Below, piece after piece: positions 22,835 through 35,337 of a DNA stretch of 64,000 nucleotides. Each line of letters begins with the position of its first letter. Positions within the stretch are counted from its first letter, which is position 1. The position numbers and the translations under genes were made by a program. The notes beneath the pieces are model-generated. The model had not been told where the DNA came from and made no database searches. It was given only the letters and a program-made list of their open reading frames with translations. This stretch comes from Nilaparvata lugens (lineage: Eukaryota; Arthropoda; Insecta; Hemiptera; Delphacidae), in the NCBI RefSeq assembly GCF_014356525.2, contig NC_052506.1, positions 12,364,283 to 12,428,282 of the forward strand, in the 5' to 3' direction.

Positions 22835-23300
22835 ATCCTTCCTTAATGAAATATACAGGTATAGTATTCAACTTAATTGAATCAATTAAGTGAATGAATG
22901 ATTGGATGACGTCATGAGAAACTCCAATCAGGTACCTGAATGGAGAAAATATCTTCACCCTTTGGAATAACGAAAGGCTTAATGTTTATACATGCGGTTA
23001 TATAGTTTTCTAAATATGTTTCAACTTCATTGAATCAATAAATGAATGAATGATTGGATGACGTCATGAGAAACTCCTATTAGGTACCTGAATGGAGATA
23101 ATATCTTCACCCTTTAGAATAACGGAAGGCTTAATGTTTATATATGTTTATCTAGTTTACTGAATATTTTTCAACTTAATTGAATCAATAAATGAATGAA
23201 TGGCTGGATGACGTCATGGGAAACTCCTATAAGGTACCTAAATGGAGATATGATTCACCCTTACGAATAACGGAATGCTTAATGTTTATATATGCGGTTA
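22835..23300. repeat. tandem repeat of about 150 bp, three copies, each with a CRE palindrome
   Basis: Units share TGAATGAATGA, GGATGACGTCATG, AGGTACCT, a GGAGA-ATAT-TTCACCC block and CTTAATGTTTATA. The TGACGTCA octamer occurs near 22907, 23059 and 23209, with spacings of 152 and 150 bp. Non-coding, cnn intron 2. Confidence 0.85.
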
Positions 23301-23756
23301 TCTCCTTTACTAAATATATTAGAACTATCTACTACTTTCAAGGAGATAAGAAGGTATTGAAAGTTGAAGAACAATTTATCTTTCCAGTCAAGTTGAATTA
23401 AAATGTTTAGTTAGAATTACAAAAGGCTTATCCCCTTATTCCATCAAAGATGGGAACATGAGGTTTGAGTATTAACTTCAATATTTTCACGAGTATGGTC
23501 AAATGTACCTATGTAATTAGTACGTGGGTAACCAGGTAATGGGTGCTAGGCGTGGGCGGATTGGGTTACGTTAAGCCGTTTATTAAAATAGTGATAGCAC
23601 AAAATTATAAGCTCTGAAGCTAAATTTCAGCGGTGAAGTTAGAGACTTGCAAATTATTTCGCAGTAAAACGCTATTGGATTTTATAAAGTCACTAAAGTT
23701 ACCAGGTGTCACGCTAGTCTACACAGTCACGCTACAGTCTCTACAATTAGGTGTCT

Positions 23757-24384
23757 TTATGTTGAAATTAAGAGAAATAGTATCAGTTAAAATATTATTG
23801 AATGTATATTATGTCCATTCACATTTGCTATATGGCGCTATAATCTGGGCAAATTGCAGCTACTCCTTTAACCTTAAACCTACAAAAAGAGCAGTTAGAA
23901 CAATTTGCAATGAACCACCTCTCTCTCATTGCAAGCCTTTATTCGTAAGACTGGGAATTATGAGTTTGCCATGTATTTTTATATGCCAATGCTTGTTGTT
24001 TGTTAAGTCTAATTTAAATTTATTTTCTAGTAATAATAATGTCCACTCTCATTACACACGGAATCGATTAAACATCCGAAATGAATTTCACTATTATAGA
24101 TCTAGTCATACTAGTTTTAAGGCCTGGGCAATCAGATTTTATAACCACATACCATTAGATACAAGAGAACTACCAGAGAAGGAATACAAACAGAAAATTG
24201 AAAAGCTCCTATTGAAGAAATGTTTTTATATTTTAGAACAGTATTAGCATAGAACAGGACAGCATAGAATGATGAGATAATTTTTTATGTTTAGTGTTAA
24301 GTTGTATGATTTATATCTTATTGACAGTGCCTGTATAATATTTGATAAAATGTGTCTTGGGCAATAAATGAAATTTTAATTTGA
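23757..24384 (+). pseudogene. LINE reverse transcriptase C-terminus, 5'-truncated
   Basis: The open frame to 24247 encodes the region after the RT domain of a CR1/jockey-like non-LTR element: YYVHSHLLYGAIIWAN, then KRAVRTICNEPPLSHCKPLF, LGIMSLPCIFICQCLLF, and HYTRNRLNIR near the end. The frame extends upstream to 23633, but that part does not resemble a LINE, so the insertion probably starts near 23757. It ends with AATAAATGAAATTTTAATTTG. RT catalytic motifs are absent. Confidence 0.82.
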
Positions 24385-24840
24385 CTGTTAATGTTTACAG
24401 AGCAAGTGTCCTTCATAATGTCAAATGTTATAGAAATTCAAAGTTTTGAACATATTCAATGAATTGAATCAATAAAAGGAGAAGCAGCACCACTCCGAGG
24501 TGATAATTTCAAGTTTGAATGCGTGTGCATGAAATCAACTTTTATAATATTTCTGATTCACTACAATTTGTTCAAGTGTTTAAGTGTTTTCACACAGGAT
24601 ATCCTAGTAACGAAAATTTGAATATAATTCGATTTTGTACTGTGTTTTTGGAAACTCCGAAGAAGTAGTAAAAATTTCACCCCATTTTCGAACGAGCTGA
24701 ATTCTAATTTTAAATTCAATTTTAATTTTAGTTCAATTTTAAATTCCCCGTGAAAAATTAATTAATTGAAAGTTTATGTTTCTGTAAGATGCAATTATAG
24801 AGTGCAGCTACAGCTACAGTATCAAGTTTTCACAAGAGAG

Positions 24841-25054
24841 AAATAATTTGAAGTAATAATAGAATAAACTTCAAGTTATAGTAGAGAATGATTGAAAGAT
24901 TTATAAGATGTATGGACTCAACCGGGAAATTTCGTCATTCGTCTGGGAAATAATTTGAAGTAATAATAGAATAAACTTCAAGTTATAGTTGAGAATGATT
25001 GAAAGATTTATAAGATGTATGGACTCAACCGGGAAATTTCGTTATTCGTCTGGG
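24841..25054. repeat. 107-bp tandem duplication
   Basis: Units at 24841 and 24948 start AAATAATTTGAAGTAATAAT and share ACTCAACCGGGAAATTTCGT. They differ at only a few bases. Confidence 0.9.
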
Positions 25055-25526
25055 AAATTTATGTTCAACTTGTAAGTAATAAAATGTACTCACTTCAATT
25101 TTTCAACGACCTTTTATCCACTAATTTTGAGGCGACGTTGAATGACACATATAACAACACATCACACTAAACTGATTCAAAAAATGATTGAAATCTCATG
25201 ATAACATAAATATTTGAAATATTATCGAAAGCACATTTGAAAATTAACCCTATAACACTATGTCCTTCAGTACGGACAGTAATATTTACAGCATGCTATC
25301 TAAACTGGACATTCCACCTCCAACTGATAAAGACTGCTCCGATTTCTAACCAAGCAATGAAGTGCCCTTTGGACCCAGAGAGATAGAGTTTACTCGACTG
25401 CCATAGAGAGCACCACAGTACAGACTAAATTAAAACCAATAGTACAATTAGCTTTCAACTAATTTTAGATATGAGGATGTTCATTCAATATTGACGCTTT
25501 ATAAGTCTTCTACTGGCATTGATACA

Positions 25527-26805
25527 TCTATAACATAATAACAGAAAGAATCGGATTATATAGGTACGGGATACGAAATTCACGAATGACGCATCATCAC
25601 GTCTGAACTACTGGACAACCACACCCAAATTTTAAACTTGAATTTCATTCAACTGAAGACAGACACGAACCTCTAAACTGCATGTGTCCAGAAATAGAAG
25701 TAGTGAAATCAATAAAATATCTTGGTGTTATGTTGGATAATCATTTAAAATGGACAGCACATACAGTATATCTATGCTCCAAGTTGAAATACCTTATACA
25801 TACTTTTTACAAAATTAATCAGTTAACAAACCATGACATCATAAGGAATATCTACTTAGCATATGCACATGTTCTATTCACATATTGTTTGGAGGTGTGG
25901 GGTGGCGCATATGATACTCATTTAAAGAAAGTTTTCATTTTGCAGAAATTTTTAGTCAAAGCAGCCTTGGGCAAACCAAGGATCTATCCTAGTAGGGACG
26001 TTTTCCAAGAAATGAATGTTCTCACCATAAGACAGCAATATATAAAAAACTTAATCCTTTCTATTAATAAAACTAAACATTTACCAACAATCCGTGCTCT
26101 CAATTACAACACTCGTCCATCGATTACAATGAAATTCATGGTCAGATTCTCCAAACTTTCAGTAAGTAGAAGACAGTATGAACACAACTGCAATATGTTG
26201 ATTAATATGATTCCCTTAAACTTATTCACCCATAAAATAAACAAAAAACTTACAAAAGATATTGATGAATGGGTAAAAACTAGAATATTTTTCAAAATAG
26301 ACTTTTAATCATAAAATTACACATAATAGATTGATTTGGTGAATACCTAAAATAAAATTGTGATTTTGTGAATTTCAACAAAGTTCTTTTTTGTGTTTCA
26401 GTCAAGAAGAAAAAAAACAAAAAATCTTTCAATGATTTGAACTGAACTCATTGCTAGCGATCAGACACGTGTCTCTGCTAGCAATTGCTGCCGGTAAAAT
26501 GAGTACAACTGGGATTTCAGTTATGTTATATCTAATTTATTTTTATTATTTCTAGAATAGAGTATATTCTGAATTTCTGTATGATGTACCCAATTATTAT
26601 GTGAATTTGTAATTGTATAAATCTTGTATATATGGCAAATAAATTGAATTGAATTGGACTGATTAACTTGAAATTTTGCATATAAATTCTAATTTCCAGA
26701 GGATGGTTATAAGCCTATTTTAAATTCTTCAAGATTTCAGTAGGTCATGTTTTCAGTTTGTCAAGTTTTCAATTAAACCCTTACAGAGCACGGGTTACCT
26801 GTTAG
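25527..26805 (+). mobile_element. Helitron-like repeat, split by a LINE
   Basis: Starts TCTATAACATAATAACAG after an A and ends GAGCACGGGTTACCTGTTAG before T. Removing 25617-26659 gives a sequence colinear with 39062-39281. Non-autonomous. Confidence 0.65.
25617..26654 (+). mobile_element. 5'-truncated LINE with TGGAC target duplication
   Basis: The open frame 25682-26308 encodes a non-LTR RT C-terminus: IKYLGVMLDNHLKWTAH (the post-catalytic motif), then YLAYAHVLFTYCLEVWGGA and a tail with NYNTRPS. The 3' end is AAATAAATTGAATTGAAT, a short satellite tail. TGGAC flanks the insertion at 25612-25616 and 26655-26659. The uninterrupted host site (CTACTGGACTGATTAACTTG) is visible at about 39155. 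The FADD catalytic motif is missing, so it is a dead copy. Confidence 0.9.
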
Positions 26806-27243
26806 TAAGTAATAAAAGGTTTGAAAGATTCAATGAGGAATAAAATGATTTTCAAATTAAAGAACCAATGTATAAATTTTTTTATCTGGTCAATTTTCTG
26901 ATGATTGAGCCCCGCTGAAATTAATGTAATCGTGTGTTTAGTTACATTTCTATGAACTTTACGGACTACAAACTTGAAACTTGATATCGTGTTTTATTTA
27001 TAATTTGTTCCAATGTTATAAAAAATAAGCGATTGAGCTTATAGTTTTTATTGCGGAAACCCCTTCGGGTACTTTTCAATGAATCTTGATGTTCACGTCA
27101 TGTTGAATTAAAATAGAGAATAAATAAATTATGTAGGCTTATATATTTTTTCAAACTCAAAATTCACAGAATAAAAACAAATATTCGAAACCACAGTATT
27201 AAGGTTTACTAAGATATTTTTTTATAAAGGCGTTGATACTCAC

Positions 27244-27305
27244 TCGGCATTAGAGTATTATTCATTGTAATATCTTCAAAATTGGCGGCAATGTTTGAAA
27301 GTGCC
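27244..27305 (-). CDS. cnn: centrosomin coding exon 2
   Basis: A 62-nt exon bounded by acceptor TTTCAG and donor GTGAGT. It completes the Arg codon of exon 1, then encodes ALSNIAANFEDITMNNTLMP plus one base, and ends in phase 1, which fits the two bases opening exon 3 (ACT, Thr). It is acidic and low in complexity, and corresponds to the spacer before CM1. Too short for independent homology; support comes from splice signals on both sides, the phase fit to both neighbours and the open frame. It lies between a repeat-filled 21-kb intron and a 14-kb intron. Confidence 0.72.
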
Positions 27306-27472
27306 CTGAAACAAAGAATTTATTGATTAAAATTGAGAAATAATAGAATAAACACTTAAGAGAAAATGATAAAAATAGTTATTCAGAGATGAAACGAAAC
27401 CCAGACTGAAGAAACACAATGGAAGAAATCACACTTTGCATAAGCTTCCCTACCGAAAACTTCCCTATTAAA

Positions 27473-27627
27473 CCTGCCGGTTGTACGAAGGCCGGTTAAA
27501 TTTTAACCGTGATTAATTCCACAAAAACCAATCAGAGAGGCCGTCTTTTCAAAAAAGCCTTCTCTGATTGGTTCTCGTGAGATTAATCAAGGTTAAAATT
27601 TCACCCGCTTTTGCGCAATCGGGCCAA
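27473..27627. mobile_element. short MITE (ACCAATCAGAGA family)
   Basis: Inverted arms: GGTTAAATTTTAACCGTGAT and CCAATCAGAGAGGCC on the left, GGCCTTCTCTGATTGG or a close form and AAGGTTAAAATTTCACCCG on the right. It lies just upstream of cnn exon 2 in transcription order. Confidence 0.75.
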
Positions 27628-27781
27628 ATTCTCTATTGATTATGGTAATATAAAAATAGACAAGACATTTTAAATTTTTAGACAATAAATTGGACGAACT
27701 TAATCAAAATAGAATAATAATATTATTGTATTACTGGTTCAACCCAATCAGCTTCAAGAGCAAAGCCAAAGATATAAAACT

Positions 27782-28593
27782 CTGGTGTGGCGCACTCACA
27801 CAACTTTCCTTGCCGTTATGAAAATTGATCACTGACGCTAGTGTTCCCGCGCATCTCAAGTCTACTATTCAAATATTTGAGCCAGCTGGTGACAGGGCAA
27901 TAACGCTGGAGACACACATGAGGTCTGCTATCTCTTCATAGTGAATGATTTAATAGAATCAACAATAATTACCAATTGAATAATCACATTTTATAGAATT
28001 TAAAGTTTATTTTCAATTTTAGGTGAAAATGTTACTGAACATTAATTGTAGAGATTTTCATGCTCAATCTACTCCACTTGATTTTTTTTGTTTCAATTGT
28101 ATCTGAAGCCAGAATTGGAAATCTATATGCATTGATGGGGCGGAGCTCCTGAAATTTTTACAGATATGGGACTTGTGGCAGTTGATAGAGCTTATCAATG
28201 ACTATGTTAGGTATAAATTTGATCAAAATCGTTGGAGCTGTTTTCGAGAAAATCTAAAAAAAACGTTTTTGACAACATTTTCTCCATTTTAGCCGACATC
28301 TTGAATTGCATTTGATCGAAATTGTTCGTGTCGGATCCTTATAGTGTAAGGACCTTAAGTTCCAAATTTCAAGTCATTCCGTTAATTGGAAGATGAGATA
28401 TTGTGTACACAGACGCACATACACATACACACACACATACACATACACATACAGACCAATAGCCAAAAACCACTTTTTTGGACTCAGGGGACCTTGAAAC
28501 GTATAGAAATTTAGAAATTAGGGTACCTTAATTTTTTTCGGAAAGCAATACTTTCCTTACCTATGGTAATAGGGCAAGGAAAGTAAAAATCAG
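27782..28593 (+). mobile_element. repeat family B, copy 3
   Basis: CTGGTGTGGCGCACTCACAC start, (CA)n tract near 28400-28460, and GGCAAGGAAAGTAAAAATCA end. Colinear with copies 1 and 2. Confidence 0.82.
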
Positions 28594-28710
28594 TCACATC
28601 GTCATTATATGTTTATTTATTAAAGTGATTAAACTATAAAATGAAGAATAGAAAAACTTGAAATTTCTAAACTATTAATAGCAAATTACAGCATTCACAC
28701 TATCTATGAT

Positions 28711-28898
28711 GAGGTTCACGTTATAATGGCAGTGGATATAGATAGGAGAACTACGTTGCCGATTGTCAGCCTTAATTAACTATTTTTTAAAACTGATTTG
28801 GCAACGTTGTGGAGCTAAAAAAGACTAGTGCATTCTGCTTTGACAAGGATAGCAACACCAATGTTAATCAAATACTGCCATTATTACGTGGACCTCAC
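28711..28898. mobile_element. MITE family A, copy 3 (short)
   Basis: Ends GAGGTTCACGTTATAATGGC and TGCCATTATTACGTGGACCT. It is about half the length of the other copies, so internally deleted. Confidence 0.78.
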
Positions 28899-29569
28899 TA
28901 TAGATGTATAGTTTATAAAAATAGCTAAATTATTACTGAAAAAAATTATTTGTTTGGTGAAAATCAGTGATATTACACAGCCACACCGATAATCAATACA
29001 TGCATTTTTCTTGACCCAAATTCTATCCGATAAAATTCTCAATCAACGCAGGACACACCTATCAATTCATTTTAGCTACTTCCTTTCAACTTCATTCTTC
29101 ATTCTATCCTTCTACTTGTTCACTCCAACACTATTTCACGGATTATTGATTATGACAGATTGCGTCCATTCATCTCTCTCTATTCTTCAACAGTTATTGT
29201 TGCATTTGAAGGCGTCACGTGACTTTATTGACTTTCTGGTTACGCTGTCTGGCCTGATTTCTGGCCTAATGTATTTTAGGACTTCCTGCAGGAGAGAGAC
29301 CAAAGAAACAAATTCGGGAGTGCTCTGGAGAAGAGCAAATGAGATGGATGGAGAGAGATCATATCACATCCCGGAAACATTTGCGTCATATCTTGTCAAT
29401 GGCCGATGAGAGCCTTATGGCTCCCCACTGATCATTTCTTTACACCCTCTCTATTCAACACACCCGTTCAACCAACATTCTAAGATGACTCTTTAGTCAC
29501 GTAGCCTCGCTCCCTAGCCAGCCACTGAACTCGTTCGGATGTAAACAAAACCCAAGTTTCTAAACTATC

Positions 29570-30720
29570 ACTGAATGCTAAATTATTGCATTCAAGTGTT
29601 GAATATTCTAACATAATACAAGTGAATCATTCAGGCCTGGTTTTAGGACACTTATTAAATCTAAAGAGCCATTAAACCTGAATGAATTAAGGTACATTAG
29701 ATGTAATAGGCATTCTTGAAAACATGCCTTAGATAAATAATTGTATTTTTCATTCAAGTGTTGAACATTTTAACACAATGCAAGTGAATCATTCAGACCT
29801 GGTTAAATCATTCAGACTCATTAAATCTAATCCTATTCTATTAAACGAGCAATTTCTGTTTATGTTAAGATGTTTTTCATGTTTATATAATTATATATCT
29901 GTATGTGACCGGATCTCGAAAACGGCTCTAACGATTCTCACGAAATTTGGAACAAAGTAGGTTTATGATATGAAAATTCGATTGCACTAGGCCTCAACCC
30001 TGGGATAACTCGCTGAAGGACATTAAAAGGATAAATACGACCTTGGAAAAACAGCTGGAAATTTTGTCGTCAGTGAGCGAGTGCATGTGTGGGATATTCC
30101 TCTCAGCTGATCTCACGAGAAGAATAATTCAGCAAGAAAAACTTATTTTCGTTTACTTCTCTTTTTTAGAAAACATGTTTACTTCAGAAAGTTCAAAATA
30201 GTAACTAGATGCTGTTAGTGTAGAATAGTACATAGCCTATTAACAATTATTGTAGCAAATATAGTATATCACTAAATCGAATTCATAGTATATATATATA
30301 TATATATTTGTAATTGATGATGCGTTTGTTTTTTGAAGTGTGAAAAAATTGTTATTTTGATGAGTGATAGTAGCTTAACCTAGATTTTGATTTGGACTGT
30401 AGTATAAATTTGAAAAGGGACAGTTTTGGGATAAGCCTGTTGTGCCTCCTTATATAACTGTCAAAATAATTGTACGACTGAGAAAATGAATAAAGAAATA
30501 TAAACTATAAATTCAATCTTTCGTTACAAATTTTCTATGCTTTTACACTCCAGAGCGAAGCTCGGTCCCCCGATTTACATTAGCCTAAACCTAAATAGGC
30601 CATTAAACCTAAATATATTTAGGTACATCAGATGTAATACGTATTCTAGAAACCATGCTAATTAATAATTTAGAAACCGTTCTAAATAAATAATTTTATT
30701 TTTTAATCTCCAGTAAGACT
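29570..30720. repeat. diverged repeats with direct duplications
   Basis: 29590-29640 and 29752-29810 share TTCAAGTGTTGAA and CAAGTGAATCATTCAG. 29660-29745 and 30595-30700 share CCATTAAACCT, GGTACAT and GATGTAATA with AAATAAATAAT. 30290-30308 is (TA)n. The segment 29890-30580, beginning with a GATCTCGAAAACGGCTCTAA-like motif and ending GAGCGAAGCTCGGTCCCCCG, resembles interspersed element sequence but has no clear termini. Confidence 0.45.
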
Positions 30721-31378
30721 TCATCACGTTCCTCTTGAAAACAACATGTTGAAACACAGAAGCGGAATGCTTTCATGAATAGAATATGGAATGTTAGTTA
30801 GCCTCGACATAAATTCGAAAATAGCAAAGCATGAAGCGTTTTGAATGATCAGCTCCAGCAATAATATTGTGTATGTCCTAGTTTTGTGGTGGGACATTTG
30901 CAAACTTTATGAATATTTTCTACAATTTCAACATAAAGAATGCATTTTAATTTGTTGCACAAGAATATAGCTTTGACTGAAATAAATGAATAATAAATTT
31001 ACTAATTTACAAGGATATAACTTGGATTGAAGTAAATGAATTATAAATTTACTAATTTAACTCCAATATTATTGATGGAATGATTAATTGAGAAAATTGA
31101 TCATGTAGAGATGGATTAAATGAAGCTCTTGGAATTAGAAGTACATTATTGCAAATCAGCTACACTACTACATCTAAGTGCTACATTCCTCTCTATTGTG
31201 GTAACTACTAATAAAACTCCGGCATGAAATTTTTTAAATTGAATTCTCTGAAAAAAGTTTTTATAAAGATATTTGTCTCAAGAAATTACATCAATAGAAT
31301 AACTTGATTAAAAGTAGGCCTACTTTTTCTGCAATAAGACTGGTAGGACTTGTAAGTGTATAAACTAAAATAAACCAA

Positions 31379-31994
31379 TTGTTTGGAGTACTAGAGGGCA
31401 TGTTTTCATTTGAAAGTTAAGATCTCTCTACCTACTATACTAGTAGTTCTGTGAACAGCAGACCTCACGCAGTATTTTCATCCACAAGTACCTGATTGAA
31501 ATACTATAGAACTTATGGATATACAGCAATTGTTTGGAGTACTAGAGGGCATGTTTTCATTTGAAAGTTAAGATCTCACTACCTACTATACTAGTAGTTC
31601 TGTGAACAGTAGACCTCACGTAGTATTCTCATCCACAACAAGTACCTGATTGAAATACTATTATAGACCTTATGGAAATACAGCAATAGACTGGCTTCTC
31701 CACACATCTGTATAATCACTTGTCAGCTGATTTATGATGAATTTAATTCTAAAGTCTGATTTTTACTCTAATATTGGCGTATGAAGGAGGCTCCTTTTTC
31801 CTTTTATATTATCCTTGAAATGCAAAATTTTCAAAAACCTTGTATATACGTCGACGCGCAATTAAAAAAGGAACATACCTGACAAATTCCATAAAAATCT
31901 ATTACCGCGTTTCGCCGTGAATGTGCAACATATAAACATTAAGAGAAATGCCAAACCGTCGACTTGAATCTTAGACCTCACTTCGCTCGGTCAA
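31379..31994 (-). mobile_element. repeat family E, copy 2, with internal 150-bp duplication
   Basis: Reverse copy ending ACCTCACTTCGCTCGGTCAA at 31994. Near its other end, TTGTTTGGAGTACTAGAGGG and CTACTATACTAGTAGTTCTG occur twice about 150 bp apart (from 31379 and 31529). Confidence 0.75.
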
Positions 31995-32682
31995 CAAAAC
32001 ATATGTAATTTTGAAGCTTGAAGGAATTTACTCAAAATAGAACTCATAGATGAATATAAATGATATTTTTCAAATAGCATTATGGCTTTCAATTACAAAA
32101 TAAAACTGGATATAGAAGAGGAAAATCGCCATGAGATAAATTTTTCATAGATAAAGTTTTTATAGATATTTTCATAGGCGTATTAGTTATAAGAAACTAC
32201 TATCAGAGAAGATAAATACCACATGTAACTTAGATCTATACATATTAAACAGAGTAACGTATCTAATACATTACTTTCACAGTTTACATCTCCCAAGAAG
32301 GAAGCCTTTATCGTGGGGAAACCAAATAAGAAACGCTCCAGATAAACATCAGCTGTTTATCTCATCTACTCTATACAGCAGACAAGCATAAGCAATCATT
32401 CGTTTAGCTAGACGAGTCTCCTAGATGGAGAGTTCAAGGACAGAAAAATAACATGGATTTTTCTTCTGAATAAAACAAAGTCTCTTAAAATTGAATTGTT
32501 ATTCAAATATGCCATAGTCAAATGAATAGCTCAAGTAAAATTAAAATTATTCAATCAGGTTGTTGAATTGAAATAATTTTATAGTGAAAATGAATTCATC
32601 GACAATACACATGGAATCATACAGGATTATTTCCATTATTGCTTACTTGATATTATTACCACAGAGAAACAATAGCGTGAGA

Positions 32683-32932
32683 AGATATCCCATGGTATAG
32701 GCTCTATATGTCCCTATAAAGGCCCTTTATGTCGCAACTTTTACTGTTATCTCAAGTCGATTACTATCGATTATTGTAGGTTTTTACTGTTTTGTAGGGG
32801 TGAGAGTGTATGAACGGCACAATATGAGAGACTACCAGCGTCACACACCTTTTTGGGAAGGAAATACGTGGACTATCGGCTTGAGATAACAGTAAAAGTT
32901 GCGACATAAACGCCCTATACCATGGGATATCT
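32683..32932. mobile_element. MITE with AGATATCCCATGGTATAGG termini
   Basis: The left arm AGATATCCCATGGTATAGG and TTATGTCGCAACTTTTACTG, then TTATCTCAAG, are mirrored exactly at the right end. The left arm has about 20 extra bases (CTATATGTCCCTATAAA region). About 250 bp, non-coding. Confidence 0.85.
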
Positions 32933-33179
32933 ACATTTGTATTGTTTTTGGCTATTGTTTTTCTTTGCTATTACAATACATCATGTTACAAAACGTATAA
33001 CAACATTATTATAGTGGAATTTCAGTTACATTTCTCAAGCTACAATCAACGAATATATCAGTCTGAAAATATTACAGTTGAATTCAACTGGCTGTTGGTA
33101 TGAATAACTGGCTGCACTCTCATCATTTTCAATTTGTAAATTGGCAAACTATAGAACAATTTCATTCTGATATCATGTA

Positions 33180-33953
33180 TCCATTATATAAAAGTGAAAT
33201 GACACTCACTCACTCGCAGAACTAAAAATCTACCGGACCAAAATCGTTCAAATTTGGTAGGTAAGTTCAGATGGCCATTTAGAGGCGCACTAAGAACGGA
33301 TTTGGAAAAATTTCAAAAGATACGCCCAAAATCTGCGTTTTTTCCAGCGTTTTCTCAGATTTATCGAGAGCAAATGAACAGAAAATGTTCAAATTTAGTA
33401 CAGAAGCTCAGCTAGGGTGTAATAGGGTTGTGTTAGAAGGAATTTGCAATAACGTCAAAGATACGCCCAAAATTGGCGTTTTTCCAGCGGTTTTTTGCTT
33501 TTTCTCAGATTTATCGAGAACAAATGAACAGAAATTGTTCAAATTTAGTACAGAAGCTAAGCTAGGGTGTAATAATATTGTGTTAGAAGGTATTTGAAAT
33601 AACGCTGAAGATATGCCCAAAATTAGCGGTTTTGCGTTTTCTCAGTTCTTTCATCAAGTAATAGACAGAAAATGTTCAAGTTTGGTACAGAGGTTTAGCT
33701 AGGGTCTAAAAATTTTGTAATGAGGTGACATTAATATTTCATCAAAGATACGCCCAAAATCACTGTTTTTCTCAGCTTTTCTGCGTTTTCTCAGTACTTT
33801 GACTTTCTGATGGAATGAAGCATGCTCAAATGAAAAATGCAGGCGAGCGAAGCGAGTTCGCTGATCTCATTTTTGGACGATCCAGTCGGGGGTCCAGGGG
33901 GCGGAGCCCCCTGGCTAGACGGATATGACGAGCGAAGGGAGCCTGACGGCTAG
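33180..33953 (+). mobile_element. non-autonomous Helitron with internal tandem repeats
   Basis: Starts TCCATTATATAAAAGTGAAA after A and contains ACTCACTCACTCGCAGAAC, a common 5' motif of insect Helitrons. It ends ACGGCTAG followed by T. A perfect hairpin, CCAGGGGGC-GGA-GCCCCCTGG, lies at about 33895-33915. Between them are four diverged units of 137-150 bp marked by GATACGCCCAAAAT near 33319, 33460, 33610 and 33747. The small open frames on both strands are products of these repeats. No Rep/helicase gene. Confidence 0.82.
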
Positions 33954-34786
33954 TATGATATATTTTCGTTTAGACACTCTATAAAAGTTTGGTGAAAGGT
34001 AGCAAAAAAATGAAGGAATTTTCATGTTTATCATCGATCGGTACGATAAACTGTCGGTCCCGTATGATATATAACAGTCGTGAGGCTCATTGACGGCTTG
34101 AATATATTCAGGCGAGGTGGAGTTCCTGTCAGGTACTGCCCACCAATAAAAACCATACGATTATTACTATTTATTTTAAAATCAACAAATTCAACATCAG
34201 CATTGTTTGAATAGAAAATGTACAGGTAGGATGGATGTAGGGTGCATCCAGTGAGATGAGTGGATTGCTCGCAAGCTGCCATGCATTGCATCAAAATAGA
34301 AAGCCTCAAAAATAGAAGAGCAGAGCCAGAGAGCAGACTGGATCCATGAGGAGTGAGAGGCGCAGACGTGAGAGGCCTGCACTTCACCAAGGAAAGGTAA
34401 AGGATATTTTTGGAGTGTTATTTTAGAAGAGGACATGGAGAGATGTCTATATGTTTGTCCAGGCAAGTAGGCACTCGCGCCATCATTCAACAAATTCTTT
34501 CATAACTCAACTTATAAAAACTATACATAGTTCAAACAGAACTTTTCACGGTACAGAAAGTTTTCAGCTTATAAATGCACTTTATGAACCGATCAATGGC
34601 TGATGAGATGATAGCAAACTATCATTGCGTTTGTTTGAAAACAGAGTAAAATCGTATTAAAATATAATTGTACATAATTTTATAGTATTGTGTATAGTAA
34701 ACCTTGCTCATTTTTTATTTCAAAGAGTAATATTTGACAATCTGGACTCGTTAGCAAAGATGATAAGAATACGATATTTTATAATA

Positions 34787-35337
34787 CAGGGTGTTTGAAA
34801 AAGAACTCCCTAGTTTTAGTTATAAATTTAATGTGTAAATTAATGGAAAACTTCATCAACAAGTACATACAATGACAGAGGGAATCTTCAAGTTTTGTTC
34901 AACATCAGTACACTCCAACATGGGATCCATTTGTTGCCCTGCACAAGCCGAGACGAAATTCAAGCTCTCGCCATGTATTCACCAACATATCAGGTGTAAC
35001 TGTCGCAGTGGCGATTCTTTCCCGTAAATGGTTTATGTCTCGGACTTTTTCACTGTACACAACATTTTGTATGTGTCCCCTAAAGAAAAAGTCCAGGATT
35101 TGTGGTGGCCAAGCAATTAAATTGAAATTGGGCGAGCTCTCCCTATCCACCTTCCCGGAAAGCGAGTGTCAACTGAAGGAACTGGCGCCGTCTTAAGGTC
35201 AAGCAGGTCTGCCAACTGCAGGTGGGGCAAAACTTGGACAGTTGTTGAATCAAACACCACAAACTAGAATAGTGTATATCACTTTTTACAAATTCTATGA
35301 CACATCAAAACTAGGGAGTTCTTTTTCAAACACCCTG
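34787..35337 (-). mobile_element. mariner/Tc3-like deletion derivative
   Basis: Flanked by TA and bounded by 31-bp inverted repeats that look perfect by eye, starting CAGGGTGTTTGAAAAAGAAC. The minus-strand frame 34905-35150 encodes a transposase C-terminus: AWPPQILDFFFRGHIQNVVY, then INHLRERI and WRELEFRLGLCRATNGSHV. The first catalytic residues and the DNA-binding half are missing. Confidence 0.88.

Noticed and set aside
23633..23756. N-terminal part of the 204-codon LINE frame
   Set aside because: This stretch lacks LINE similarity and likely lies upstream of the truncation point.
29011..29409. 132-codon plus-strand open frame
   Set aside because: Non-ATG start, low-complexity hydrophobic text, no family resemblance and no splice context.
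33385..33620. Paired 70-codon frames on both strands
   Set aside because: Caused by the internal tandem repeats of the Helitron; the same words recur in both halves of each frame.
34031..34493. Overlapping minus-strand frames of 119 and 98 codons
   Set aside because: Two overlapping frames in different phases, neither with recognisable motifs; looks like chance in a slightly GC-richer patch.
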